NCBI GenBank assembly: GCA_030654805.1
Contig: JAURWR010000121.1
Coordinates: 1 to 37,092, forward strand
Source: Burkholderiaceae bacterium
GTDB taxonomy: Bacteria > Pseudomonadota > Gammaproteobacteria > Burkholderiales > Burkholderiaceae_C
Reading direction: 5' to 3'
Length of the DNA stretch: 37,092 nt
Shown: positions 23,682-32,243 of the stretch, piece after piece
How the letters are laid out: each line of letters starts with the position of its first letter
Position numbering within the stretch: position 1 is the stretch's first letter
Position numbers and translations under genes: made by a program
Notes under the pieces: generated by a model
Databases searched by the model: none
Seen by the model: only the letters and a program-made list of their open reading frames with translations
Told to the model about the DNA's origin: nothing

Positions 23682-24911
23682 CTACTTCTTCCGGTTGCGC
23701 CGATCTGACAGACTTTTCTGGATCGCCACGATCTGCGCCGTGGCGCTCTGCACTTGATGCGCCAGCACGCGCATCTCGTCGGCAACGACGGCAAAGCCGC
23801 GTCCGGCGGTGCCTGCTCGGGCCGCTTCCACTGACGCGTTCAACGCCAGCAGGTTGGTCTGGTGCGCCACCTTCTGGATCGATCCGACGATGTCGCCGAT
23901 CGTCTTCAGGCTGTTGTCCATGAAGACGTTGTTCTCGATCTGGGCCCGCTGATTCTCTTCCTCGTGTTTTTGCAGCGAGATGTCGAGCAGCGCACCCACC
24001 ACACGCAGCGGCGTGCCATCGGCCGAGCGCTGGGTCTGGCCGCGTGCCCGGAACCAGCGGTATTCGCCATCCTTGCACTTCATCCGGTAGTCGATGTCGT
24101 AGGGCGTGCGGCCGCTTCGATCGGTGAGGTGCGCCGTGAATGCGGCAAGAACACGTTCGGTGTCTTCCGGATGCAATCTCGACGACCAGCTGTCCAGCAC
24201 ATCGGGAAACTCTGCTTCCGTCTCGAAGCCCAAGAGGCGGCGAAATTGCTGAGACCACCAAAAAACACTCTTCGGATTCACCGGATCGCCAGCGACCACG
24301 ACCAGGTCCCACAGGCCGTCTTGCAGCATTTCACGTGCGAGGTCGAATCGCACCAGCAGGGTGTCCAGCGTTTGTTGCCGAACTCGCGATTCATCGATGT
24401 CGGTCAACACGCCCGCGATTCGCAGCGGTGAGCCGTCTGCAGCGCGCGCCGTCTGCCCGCGGGCATGGAACCAGCGGTACTGACGGTTTTTCATGGCCAG
24501 GCGGTAGGTTGCCTCGTAAGGCGTTTGGCCGCTGCGGTCCATGATGTGTTTGCCCAGCGCCGCCAGCGTGCGCTCCTTGTCTTCTGGATGCAGGCGGTTG
24601 GACCAGCTTGAGAGCACATTCGGGAAGTCGCTCTCGTCCTGGAATCCCAGCATGTGGCGGAACTCGGTCGACCACGAGAAGGCGTTGTCCGGGTGGACCG
24701 GGCGACCCACGTTGACGTCCATTTCCCACAGCGCGTCAGCCGTGGCCCGACGCACCAAATCGAATCGTGTCTCGGCAGCATCGATCTGATCACCCAGGTC
24801 GCTGATCTGCTGCTGCAAATCCTGCTCACGGGCCAGGGCCTCGTTGAGCTGCGCCAGGGTTTTGTCTTGCTCGTCCGAGTTGCCGAACATGCGTTTCAAG
24901 ACTGCACTCAT
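23682..24911 (-). CDS. Soluble two-PAS protein with a minimal methyl-accepting chemotaxis signalling tip
   Basis: 409 residues. The start ATG 24911 has GGAG upstream. A short coiled coil (about 15-45) is followed by two PAS/PAC domains (about 48-175 and 188-310). They are clear tandem duplicates: RFDL..., SWSxRLHPED, DRSGxTPY, YRWFxARGQT and DGxPLRxxG recur in both. The C-terminal segment [21 protein letters not shown], then [14 protein letters not shown], is the CheA/CheW-contacting hairpin tip of chemoreceptors. The protein ends only about 25 residues later, so the long methylation helices are missing. There is no membrane segment or signal peptide. It is probably a cytosolic redox or ligand sensor feeding a chemotaxis-like pathway; heme or FAD binding is not evident. 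Confidence 0.88.
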   Translation of the reverse strand: MSAVLKRMFGNSDEQDKTLAQLNEALAREQDLQQQISDLGDQIDAAETRFDLVRRATADALWEMDVNVGRPVHPDNAFSWSTEFRHMLGFQDESDFPNVLSSWSNRLHPEDKERTLAALGKHIMDRSGQTPYEATYRLAMKNRQYRWFHARGQTARAADGSPLRIAGVLTDIDESRVRQQTLDTLLVRFDLAREMLQDGLWDLVVVAGDPVNPKSVFWWSQQFRRLLGFETEAEFPDVLDSWSSRLHPEDTERVLAAFTAHLTDRSGRTPYDIDYRMKCKDGEYRWFRARGQTQRSADGTPLRVVGALLDISLQKHEEENQRAQIENNVFMDNSLKTIGDIVGSIQKVAHQTNLLALNASVEAARAGTAGRGFAVVADEMRVLAHQVQSATAQIVAIQKSLSDRRNRKK

Positions 24912-24929
24912 GCCTATGTCTCCGTCAAT

Positions 24930-24956
24930 GGGTTGGCCTTCAGCTTTTGCCGTTTA
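24930..24956 (-). promoter_or_regulatory. Weak candidate sigma-28 (FliA) promoter of the chemoreceptor gene
   Basis: Read on the minus strand, TAAA (24956-24953) is followed by exactly 15 bases and then GCCAACCC (24937-24930), against the FliA consensus TAAA-N15-GCCGATAA. The -35 part is perfect, but only GCC and one A match in the -10 part. The predicted start leaves a leader of only about a dozen bases before the ATG at 24911, so this is a weak call. The rest of 24912-25111 shows no gene. Confidence 0.25.
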
Positions 24957-25111
24957 CCTGCCAGGCACGACAGGAATCCTCATCGGGACCATCGGTTCAA
25001 GCTGCTACCTGTGTGATGTCGGCACGGCAAGGGTCGGACTTGAGCGGAAGTTTGGGAGCGGGTTGCCTGTCATTTCTGTGCGTCAGGCCATGCCGCCGGG
25101 CAGGCCTTCTC

Positions 25112-25924
25112 TCAGCAACCCAGTCTGACCGCCTGCACCGGTCGTCCGCTGGCGGCATCGACGATCACCAGGTTCACGTGCCGCAGGTGGTCCGCTGACC
25201 GAGTCGCGAGTGCCGGGCTGAAGGTGAGCGTTCTGGCTGTTTCGGTGCCTGTCGTCCACACCGGCACCAGCCTGTATTCGCGCACGACGAAATCATGCGT
25301 CAGCGTTTCGCCTCGGTTTTCCCCCGATTTCACGGCTGACACATGCCGGTTTTCGGTGACAGCCCAGTACGCTGCCAGCCGTTCCGGCGCGCCGGCAGCG
25401 TGTCGCACCTGGGCGATGTAGCGACCGCCATCACGGCTGAGCTGAACTTGCAACAGTGACGCTGCCGCCGACACCGCGATCGGCGGCCGCAGGCTCTGCC
25501 ACTGTCGGCTGTCTGCACCGTTGATCGTGACCTGCGGCGTGTAGCTGAAACGCGAGCCGTTCACTGCCTGTTGCTGGTACTGGCGCTCGGTGTGCGCCGG
25601 GCTTCCGAAGGGATCTTTCCAGCCGAGGTTGTCCCAGTAGTCGACGTGGAAGGCGAGCGCGATGACGTCGGGCTGCGAGGTCCATTTCGACAACCAGCGG
25701 TCGGCTGGCGGGCACGAACTGCACCCTTCCGAGGTGTAAAGCTCGATGACTGTTGGTGTGCTGGCGCCGCTGCGCACGTTGCAGTCGCCGACCGGGTCGG
25801 CTGCCTGTGCTGCGGCCACCAGGCTGCCCGTGCCCAGCGTGGCAATGAGCCAGCACAAGGTGACCACCGCGATGCGACCTGTGACGCCGAGTCGCTGCAT
25901 CGCAGGTGATGTAACTTGTGTCAT
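25112..25924 (-). CDS. DUF1223 family exported thioredoxin-like protein
   Basis: 270 residues. ATG 25924 has GGAGAAG seven bases upstream. The signal-type N-terminus (hydrophobic about 16-40) ends at AQAAD. The family signature follows: VIELYTSEGCSSCPPADRWL with a CxxC pair (Cys68, Cys71), then ALAFHVDYWDNLGWKDPFGSP and YTPQVTINGAD. DUF1223 proteins have a thioredoxin-like fold and are expected in the periplasm, but their substrate and function are unknown. Cys48 and the C-terminal Cys are additional. The gene is the most upstream minus-strand gene in its cluster and is divergent from the flavoprotein gene. Confidence 0.92.
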   Translation of the reverse strand: MTQVTSPAMQRLGVTGRIAVVTLCWLIATLGTGSLVAAAQAADPVGDCNVRSGASTPTVIELYTSEGCSSCPPADRWLSKWTSQPDVIALAFHVDYWDNLGWKDPFGSPAHTERQYQQQAVNGSRFSYTPQVTINGADSRQWQSLRPPIAVSAAASLLQVQLSRDGGRYIAQVRHAAGAPERLAAYWAVTENRHVSAVKSGENRGETLTHDFVVREYRLVPVWTTGTETARTLTFSPALATRSADHLRHVNLVIVDAASGRPVQAVRLGC

Positions 25925-26111
25925 GCGCTTCTCCGGTGGGATCCTGACGATTTCAGGTCGGGCTGGGCGAGAAGTCCTTACAGCGGTGCCTCGCCGCGCT
26001 GCGCCGAACGTCCGCCGCCGCGTGCTCTATGCTGCGCGGCCACCCATGCCGGGCCGCATCGCATCCCGTTGCGCTGCCGGATGCGGCCACTCTTCACTTC
26101 GGATTGCCCAC

Positions 26112-27404
26112 TTGCCTGAATCACAGCGGATTTCCCCTCGCACCGTCGCCATCGTGGGTGGTGGGCCGGCGGGCCTGATGGCGGCCGAAGTGCTGGCGTG
26201 CGCCGGGGCTTCGGTGGACCTGTACGACGCGATGCCCTCGGTGGGCCGCAAGTTTCTGCTGGCCGGCAAGGGGGGACTGAACCTGACACATTCCGAGCCG
26301 GCCGAAGCCTTCGCCGGCCGCTATGCCGAACGCCGTGCATCGATCGAATCGATGCTGTGCCGCTTTGGCCCCGCTGAATTGCGCGCCTGGGCGCAGGGCC
26401 TGGGCATTGCCACCTTTGTCGGCAGCTCGGGCCGGGTGTTCCCGACCGATCTGAAGGCGGCTCCGCTGCTGCGAGCCTGGCTGCATCGCCTGCGTGGTCT
26501 GGGTGTGCGATTCCACATGCGGCACCGTTGGGTCGGTTGGGCCGACTCGGAGCCTGCGGTCGCGCTGGCCTTTGCGACGGCTGATGGCGTGCAGACCGTT
26601 CGGGCCGATGCGGTGCTGCTGGCCCTCGGTGGTGCGAGCTGGTCGCGCCTGGGGTCCGATGGCGCCTGGGTGCCATGGCTGACGGCGCGCGGCGTCGAGC
26701 TGGCGCCGCTGCGGCCGTCGAACTGCGGATTCGACGCAGCCCACGTCGATGTGGCGGGCAGCGAGCAACCGGGCTGGAGCGAGCACTTCCGCACCCGACA
26801 CGCCGGCGTTCCGGTCAAGAACGTGGCCTTGAGCTGTGCCGCTCCCGATGGCCATGCGTTCGCGCAGGCCGGCGAGTTCGTCGTGACCGAAGGCGGCGTC
26901 GAAGGCAGTCTGATCTATGCCGCATCGGCCTGGCTGCGGGACTCGATCGAAGCCGATGGCCGGGCGGTCGCGCATCTCGATCTGCTGCCCGGTCGCAGCG
27001 CCGACTGGGTCGCGCGCGAGGTGGCGCATCCGCGCGGTTCGAGGTCGTTGTCCACGCACCTGAAGGGCCGGCTCGGTCTCGACGGCGTCAAGGCGGCGCT
27101 GCTGCGCGAACTGTTGCCGCGCGAGGTAATGACCGATCCGGCCAGGCTGGCCGCCGGGATCAAATCGCTGCCCTTGACGTTGACCGCAGCACGCCCGATC
27201 GACGAGGCGATCAGCACCGCTGGCGGCGTGCGCTTCGAGGCGATGGACGACCAGGGCATGCTGCGCGCGCTGCCGGGTGTCTTCTGCGCCGGCGAGATGC
27301 TGGATTGGGAAGCGCCGACCGGGGGTTACCTGCTGACCGCCAGCCTGTCCAGCGGCGCGTGGGCCGGTCACGGCTTGTTGCAGTACCTGACAGCACAGCG
27401 CTGA
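26112..27404 (+). CDS. TIGR03862-type FAD-dependent oxidoreductase (HI0933-like flavoprotein)
   Basis: 430 residues from a TTG at 26112; an ATG at 26046 is the alternative. I prefer TTG because the dinucleotide-binding motif TVAIVGGGPAGLMAAEVLA should begin about 10 residues from the N-terminus, while the upstream codons look non-coding. Neither start has a good ribosome site. Family features are VGRKFLLAGKGGLNLTHSEP, GSSGRVFPTDLKAAPLLRAWL, LALGGASWSRLGSDG, and the C-terminal FAD contact GVFCAGEMLDWEAPTGGYLLTAS. The HI0933 group binds FAD, and its exact reaction is mostly unknown. The tex gene follows after 136 bases on the same strand. The 187 bases upstream hold the divergent promoters. Confidence 0.88.
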   Translation: MPESQRISPRTVAIVGGGPAGLMAAEVLACAGASVDLYDAMPSVGRKFLLAGKGGLNLTHSEPAEAFAGRYAERRASIESMLCRFGPAELRAWAQGLGIATFVGSSGRVFPTDLKAAPLLRAWLHRLRGLGVRFHMRHRWVGWADSEPAVALAFATADGVQTVRADAVLLALGGASWSRLGSDGAWVPWLTARGVELAPLRPSNCGFDAAHVDVAGSEQPGWSEHFRTRHAGVPVKNVALSCAAPDGHAFAQAGEFVVTEGGVEGSLIYAASAWLRDSIEADGRAVAHLDLLPGRSADWVAREVAHPRGSRSLSTHLKGRLGLDGVKAALLRELLPREVMTDPARLAAGIKSLPLTLTAARPIDEAISTAGGVRFEAMDDQGMLRALPGVFCAGEMLDWEAPTGGYLLTASLSSGAWAGHGLLQYLTAQR

Positions 27405-27540
27405 ACGCTGAAACCCCTGTGGCACACTGCGCCGCCCCGGGTTTCGAGCCTGTCCCGGCAATCGAGTCAGCCTGACTTTCGCCTCCGGATTACCACGGCG
27501 ATTCCCCCACCGTTCCTGCCCGCTCGACGGGCTCCCCGCC

Positions 27541-29973
27541 TTGAACAAGATCCTGCTGCAAATCGCCGCCGAACTGAAGGTTCGTCCGGCCCAGGTCAAC
27601 GCTGCTGTCGAACTGCTCGACGGTGGGGCCACCGTGCCTTTCATCGCCCGCTATCGCAAGGAAGCCACCGACAACCTCGATGACATTCAGCTGCGGGAGC
27701 TGGAGGCGCGGTTGTCCTATCTGCGCGAGCTGGAGGAGCGCCGTGTGGCGGTGCTGAAAAGCATCGAGGAGCAGGGCAAGTTGACGCCCGAATTGCGCGC
27801 TGCCATCGAGGCTGCGCCGACCAAGCAGGAACTGGAAGATCTGTACCTGCCGTTCAAGCAGAAGCGCCGCACCAAGGCGATGATTGCCCGCGAAGCCGGG
27901 CTGGAGCCGCTGGCCGACAAGCTGTTTGCCGATCCGACGCTCGACCCTGCGACCGAAGCCGCCACCTTCATCAACGCCGATGGCGGATTCGTCGATGCGC
28001 TGGCCGTGCTCGACGGTGTGCGCGACATCCTGTCCGAGCGCTGGGCCGAGGACGCGGTGCTGGTCGGCAAGCTGCGCGAGTGGCTGTGGGCCGAGGGCCT
28101 GTTTCAGAGCAAGCTGCTGGATGGGAAGGACGCGAACCACCCGGACACCGCGAAATTCCGCGACTACTTCGACTACGCCGAGCCGATCCGCACCGTGCCT
28201 TCGCACCGCGCGCTGGCTGTGTTTCGCGGTCGCGCGCTGGAGCTGCTCGATGCGAAGCTGGTGGCTCCCGAAGCCGCCGCTGCTGACTCCCTCTCCCCAG
28301 GGGGGCGAGGGGGTCACGCCTCCCTGGCCGAAGGCCGCATCGCGGTGCACCTGGGCTGGAGCCATGCGAAGCGGCCGGCCGACGACTTGATCCGCAAGTG
28401 CATCGCGTGGTGCTGGAAGGTCAAGCTCAGCCTGAGCCTCGAGCGTGACCTGTTCAGCCGCCTTCGGGAGTCTGCGGAGCAGGTCGCGATCAAGGTGTTC
28501 GCCGAGAACCTGCGCGACCTGCTGCTGGCCGCACCGGCCGGGCCGCGTGTCGTGATGGGGTTGGACCCAGGCATCCGCACTGGCTGCAAGGTCGCCGTGG
28601 TCGATGCCACCGGCAAGGTGCTGGCCACCGAAACGATCTACCCGCTGGAGCCGCGCCGCGACTGGGAAGGTTCGTTGCACACGCTCGGTCGGCTGTGCGC
28701 GGCGCACGGCGTCGACCTGATCGCGATCGGCAACGGCACTGGCAGCCGCGAGACCGACAAGCTGGCGTCCGAGCTGATCCAGCGCCTGGCGATGTCAGCC
28801 CCCACGTCGCCTGCGGCTCCTGCCCCCCAAGGGGGCGCGCGCTCGCCTGGGGGCGGCCCGGCGGCGGCGCAGCCCCTTCAAAAGGTGGTCGTCAGCGAAG
28901 CGGGCGCCTCGGTCTACAGCGCCAGCGAATACGCCAGCAAGGAGTTGCCCGACCTCGACGTGAGCCTGCGCGGCGCGGTCAGCATCGCGCGGCGATTGCA
29001 GGATCCGCTGGCCGAGCTGGTGAAGATCGAGCCGAAGAGCATCGGCGTCGGCCAATACCAGCACGACGTGAACCAGAGCGATCTGGCCAGGAGCCTGAAC
29101 GCGGTGATCGAGGACTGCGTCAACTCGGTCGGTGTCGATGTGAACACCGCGTCGGCGCCGCTGCTGTCGCGGGTGTCCGGGCTCAGCGGTGCGGTCGCTT
29201 CCGGCATCGTGCGCTGGCGCGATGCGCACGGGGCCTTCCGCAACCGGCAGCAACTGCTCAACGTGGCCGGCCTCGGCGCCAAGACCTTCGAGCAGAGCGC
29301 GGGTTTCCTGCGGGTGCGCGACGGCGACAACCCGCTGGACCAGTCGGGCGTGCACCCCGAGACCTACCCGGTGGTCGAGCGCATCCTGAAGGCGGTGCAA
29401 AGGCCGGCGGCCGAGGTGATGGGCCGCAGCGATGTGATCCGTGCGCTGAAGCCCGAAGCGTTTGCCGACGAGCGTTTCGGCGCGATCACGGTGAAGGACA
29501 TCCTGGCCGAGCTGGAGAAGCCGGGTCGCGATCCACGCCCCGATTTCAAGGTCGCGAAGCTGGCCGACGGCATCGAGGACATCAAGGACCTGCAGCCGGG
29601 CATGACGCTGGAGGGCACGATCAGCAACGTCGCGCAGTTCGGAGCCTTCGTCGACCTGGGCGTGCATCAGGACGGACTGATCCACGTCAGCCAGCTCGCG
29701 CACAAGTTCGTCAGCGACGCGCGCGAGGTGGTCAAGACAGGCGACGTGGTCAAGGTCAAGGTGCTCGAAGTCGATCTGTCGCGCCAACGCATTTCGCTGA
29801 CGATGAAGCTCGATGCGGCGCCCGCCGAGCGGGGGCCGGGCGGTGCTGGCGCCGGCAACCGCTTTCAGCCGGCCGGACGTGGCGAACGGCCTTCGAACGG
29901 ACGGGCATCGCCGTCGGCTGCGGCCGGTGGCGCGATGGCGGCGGCGTTTGCCAAGCTGCAAACCCGGCGCTGA
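27541..29973 (+). CDS. tex: Tex family transcription/RNA-binding accessory protein
   Basis: 810 residues from TTG 27541. The first residues NKILLQIAAELKVRPAQVNAAVELLDGGATVPFIARYRKE align with the normal Tex N-terminus, so the TTG start is credible although no ribosome site is seen. Domains are the helical N-terminal part, the YqgF-like nuclease-fold domain (VVMGLDPGIRTGCKVAVVD, AIGNGTGSRETD), helix-hairpin-helix repeats (NTASAPLLSRVSGLS, FRNRQQLLNVAGLG), and an S1 RNA-binding domain (GMTLEGTISNVAQFGAFVDLGVHQDGLIHVSQLAHK). The Ala/Gly/Arg-rich C-terminus is probably disordered. Tex is a nucleic-acid-binding cytosolic protein important for expression of some toxin and stress genes. Oddly, two GC-rich palindromic segments lie in frame at 28285-28315 and 28797-28875. 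Confidence 0.96.
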   Translation: MNKILLQIAAELKVRPAQVNAAVELLDGGATVPFIARYRKEATDNLDDIQLRELEARLSYLRELEERRVAVLKSIEEQGKLTPELRAAIEAAPTKQELEDLYLPFKQKRRTKAMIAREAGLEPLADKLFADPTLDPATEAATFINADGGFVDALAVLDGVRDILSERWAEDAVLVGKLREWLWAEGLFQSKLLDGKDANHPDTAKFRDYFDYAEPIRTVPSHRALAVFRGRALELLDAKLVAPEAAAADSLSPGGRGGHASLAEGRIAVHLGWSHAKRPADDLIRKCIAWCWKVKLSLSLERDLFSRLRESAEQVAIKVFAENLRDLLLAAPAGPRVVMGLDPGIRTGCKVAVVDATGKVLATETIYPLEPRRDWEGSLHTLGRLCAAHGVDLIAIGNGTGSRETDKLASELIQRLAMSAPTSPAAPAPQGGARSPGGGPAAAQPLQKVVVSEAGASVYSASEYASKELPDLDVSLRGAVSIARRLQDPLAELVKIEPKSIGVGQYQHDVNQSDLARSLNAVIEDCVNSVGVDVNTASAPLLSRVSGLSGAVASGIVRWRDAHGAFRNRQQLLNVAGLGAKTFEQSAGFLRVRDGDNPLDQSGVHPETYPVVERILKAVQRPAAEVMGRSDVIRALKPEAFADERFGAITVKDILAELEKPGRDPRPDFKVAKLADGIEDIKDLQPGMTLEGTISNVAQFGAFVDLGVHQDGLIHVSQLAHKFVSDAREVVKTGDVVKVKVLEVDLSRQRISLTMKLDAAPAERGPGGAGAGNRFQPAGRGERPSNGRASPSAAAGGAMAAAFAKLQTRR
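28285..28315. repeat. GC-rich palindrome within tex (first element)
   Basis: GACTCCCTCTCCCC (28285-28298) pairs with GGGGCGAGGGGGTC (28302-28315) around an AGG loop, giving a 14-position stem with one G-T pair and one mismatch. It is translated in frame as DSLSPGGRGG in a region where Tex proteins normally have a variable loop before AEGRIA. It looks like an intergenic-type palindromic repeat that landed in a tolerant part of the gene. Confidence 0.55.
28797..28875. repeat. GC-rich palindromic repeat inserted in frame in tex (second element)
   Basis: The segment starts after the codons for ELIQRLA and encodes about 25 residues rich in Ala, Pro and Gly (SAPTSPAAPAPQGGARSPGG, then GPAAA) before the conserved VVVSEAGASVYS. 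It contains the hairpin GCCCCC (28822-28827) / GGGGGC (28831-28836). The surrounding phrases CCTGCGGCTCCTGCCCCCC, GCTCGCCTGGGGGCGGCC and CGGCGGCGGC are of a type I recognise from dispersed intergenic repeats in Comamonadaceae-like genomes. Most Tex proteins have only a few residues here. The length is close to a multiple of three, so the frame survives. Confidence 0.6.
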
Positions 29974-30020
29974 GCTCGGCGCTCGGCCGTAACGGTGAGG
30001 GCCGACGCGGCCTGCGCCAT

Positions 30021-30175
30021 GACGCTGCGGAAGTGGACGCGCGTCGCAGCGTCGCACACGCGGCGTTCGATGGATGCATCCAGAAATGCGTTCGGCTCGT
30101 ATGGGGTGACAGCGCAACCTGATGGCTTGACGTCAGGGCGCATCGCAGATCGCAACCGGTTGGTGTGGCGATGCG
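30021..30175. promoter_or_regulatory. Inverted repeats in the tex to DUF4331 intergenic region
   Basis: Five symmetrical elements lie between the tex stop and the DUF4331 start. GACGCTGCG (30021-30029) pairs with CGCAGCGTC (30045-30053). GGATGCATCC is a palindrome at 30072-30081. TGACGTCA is a palindrome at 30128-30135. CGCATCGC (30139-30146) pairs with GCGATGCG (30168-30175). The last encloses the palindrome AACCGGTT (30154-30161). None has a T-run. The rightmost set lies 29-76 bases before the first gene of the DUF4331 operon and is a candidate operator or leader structure. Confidence 0.45.
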
Positions 30176-30203
30176 AAGTCAACAACCCCACAAGGCCCGA
30201 ATC

Positions 30204-31880
30204 ATGAAGACAACATTGATGCCATCCACCCGCCTGCTGCCGGTCATCGGCGCGCTGGCCACGATCTACGGTCTGGCCGCCTCGCTGCCGGTGCACGCTT
30301 CCAGCCACCGCGAAGCGCCGTCGATCACGGCCACGCCCAAGGTCGACGCCACCGATTTCTACCTGTTCAACAGCTACGAAGCGGGCCGCGGCGCCTTCGT
30401 ATCGCTGATGGCGAACTACGTGCCGCTGCAGGACCCGTACGGCGGCCCGAACTACTTCTCGCTCGATCCGAACGCGCTGTACGAGATCCACATCGACAAC
30501 AACGGCAATGGCGTCGAAGACATCACCTTCCAGTTCCGCTTCAAGAACACCTTGAAGGGCATCACGCTGCCGATCGGCACGGCCAATGTCGCGATTCCGC
30601 TGATCCAGGCCGGTGGCGTGTCGGGCCCGGCCGCAGCTGCGTTGAACCTCAACGAGACCTTCACCGTCGACATCGTGCGCGGCGATCGCCGCAAGGGCAC
30701 CAAGGCATCGATCACCAACGCGGCGGGCGGCTCGGCCACCTTCAACAAGCCCGTGGACAACATCGGCTCCAAGACGATCGCCGACTACGACGCCTACGCG
30801 GCGCAGCACATCTACTCGGTCAGCATTCCCGGCTGCTCGACCCCCGGCAAGCTGTTTGTCGGCCAGCGCAAGGACCCGTTCGCGGTCAACCTCGGCACGA
30901 TCTTCGACCTGGTGAACGCACCGCTCGCCGTGGTCACGAATCCGACGTTGATCAATGCCGGTCATGACGACCTCGCCGACAAGAACGTCACGACGCTGGC
31001 CCTCGAAGTGGCCAAGGACTGCCTCACCGCCAAGCCGTCCAGCGACAGCACCTACGACCCGGTCATCGGAGGCTGGACCACGGCCAGCCTGCGCCAGGGC
31101 AGCCTGCTGAACCCGAACCCGAAATCCGGCCACGGCACCACTTCCATCCCTGGTGGCGCGTGGACGCAGGTCTCGCGTCTGGGCAGCCCACTGGTCAACG
31201 AGGTGGTGATCGGCCTGCCGGACAAGGACAAGTTCAACAGCTCCAAGCCGTCGGGCGATTTGCAGTTCGCGACCTACGTCACCAACCCGACCTTGCCCGC
31301 GCTGCTGGGCATCGCGCTGGCCGGCGATATCGCTGCGGTGGCTCCGACCAATCTGCCACGCACCGACCTGCTCAACGTGTTCCTGACCGGCCTGGCGGGT
31401 GTCAACAAGCCGCAAGGCACCGTGACCCCGGCGGAGATGCTGCGCCTGAACACCGCCATCGCGGCGGTGCCGTTCGCGAGCCAGAACCGCCTGGGTGTGG
31501 CCGGCGAACTGCTGCGCGTCGGCGGTGCGGCCAACCTGGGATCAGCGGTCGACCTGGCCGGCTACCCGAACGGTCGCCGTCCGAAGGACGACGTCGTCGA
31601 CATCTCGCTGATCGCGGTGGCCGGCGCCCTGTGCGTGGCCAACAGCAACGGCGTGATCGCGAACCTGAGCGCGGGCGACAACAACAACGTGCTGGGTCTG
31701 AACAGCTTCACGATCCCGGGTTCGACGCCCACCGTGTTGACGTCGGAATGCCGCCTGGGCAAGGTGCCGCTGGGTGCCACGTCGACGGCGCTGCACGATG
31801 CGGTCGATCAAGCGGCCCTCACGTTCAGCAACAGCTTCCCGTACTTCACGAAGCCGCTGCCTGGCGCCGGCTCGAACTGA
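30204..31880 (+). CDS. SSHREAP / DUF4331 domain exported protein
   Basis: 558 residues from ATG 30204, with AAGG upstream; the frame opens at 30165 without support. The signal peptide ends at VHA (about residue 32), so the mature protein begins directly with SSHREAPSI, the conserved start that marks DUF4331. Then come KVDATDFYLFNSYEAG and VPLQDPYGGPNYFSLDPNALYEIHIDNNGNGVEDITFQF, a beta-rich extracytoplasmic fold. Two downstream Cys pairs may form disulfides. An asparagine/aspartate-rich segment (DNNGNGVED) could bind a cation. The function is unknown in the literature I know. It is the first gene of a likely four-gene operon with a lipoprotein, a TPR protein and a HupE/UreJ protein. Free mature N-terminal residues with His and Glu suggest a metal site; that is inference. 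Confidence 0.9.
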   Translation: MKTTLMPSTRLLPVIGALATIYGLAASLPVHASSHREAPSITATPKVDATDFYLFNSYEAGRGAFVSLMANYVPLQDPYGGPNYFSLDPNALYEIHIDNNGNGVEDITFQFRFKNTLKGITLPIGTANVAIPLIQAGGVSGPAAAALNLNETFTVDIVRGDRRKGTKASITNAAGGSATFNKPVDNIGSKTIADYDAYAAQHIYSVSIPGCSTPGKLFVGQRKDPFAVNLGTIFDLVNAPLAVVTNPTLINAGHDDLADKNVTTLALEVAKDCLTAKPSSDSTYDPVIGGWTTASLRQGSLLNPNPKSGHGTTSIPGGAWTQVSRLGSPLVNEVVIGLPDKDKFNSSKPSGDLQFATYVTNPTLPALLGIALAGDIAAVAPTNLPRTDLLNVFLTGLAGVNKPQGTVTPAEMLRLNTAIAAVPFASQNRLGVAGELLRVGGAANLGSAVDLAGYPNGRRPKDDVVDISLIAVAGALCVANSNGVIANLSAGDNNNVLGLNSFTIPGSTPTVLTSECRLGKVPLGATSTALHDAVDQAALTFSNSFPYFTKPLPGAGSN

Positions 31881-31890
31881 GGGGCGCATC

Positions 31891-32154
31891 ATGACCAAGC
31901 AATCATTGATCCTGGGCGGGTGTGTAGTGCTGCTGTTGTCGGCCTGCGGAGGCGGTGGCGGGGGAGGTAACAACACGCCGCCCGTCACCGAAGCGGTACC
32001 CGCTGCGGCAGCCACCGACAGCGAGGCTGCGACGCAGTACCTGGCGCAGCTGACGGCGGTGACGCCGGCCAACAGCGACACACTCGAACCGCTGGCTGTG
32101 TTGCCGGACAAACTGGCCACCGACGATACGGCGGAGCCGAGGGAGATTCCGTAA
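31891..32154 (+). CDS. Very small lipoprotein in the DUF4331 operon
   Basis: 87 residues from ATG 31891, with GAGGGG immediately upstream and only 10 bases after the DUF4331 stop. The signal peptide ends in the lipobox LSAC, so Cys would be lipidated near residue 20. A run of seven Gly follows, typical of a flexible tether. The rest is Ala/Thr/Asp-rich and acidic (ATDSEAATQYLAQLT, LPDKLATDDTAEP) with no known domain. Its job may be to anchor or recruit the secreted DUF4331 partner at the envelope; this is only suggested by position. Confidence 0.8.
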   Translation: MTKQSLILGGCVVLLLSACGGGGGGGNNTPPVTEAVPAAAATDSEAATQYLAQLTAVTPANSDTLEPLAVLPDKLATDDTAEPREIP

Positions 32155-32243
32155 AGGAATCTGTTGACGAGTCAGCTGGTGAGCCGGCGTCCTGGCGGGC
32201 AGTGCAGGGCGCCGGTTTCACCGGCAACTCAGGTGGAGAACGA

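Noticed and set aside
22075-24312. 745-codon minus-strand frame overlapping the MFS and chemoreceptor genes
   Set aside because: Spans two real genes in another frame and is Arg/Gly-rich without motifs.
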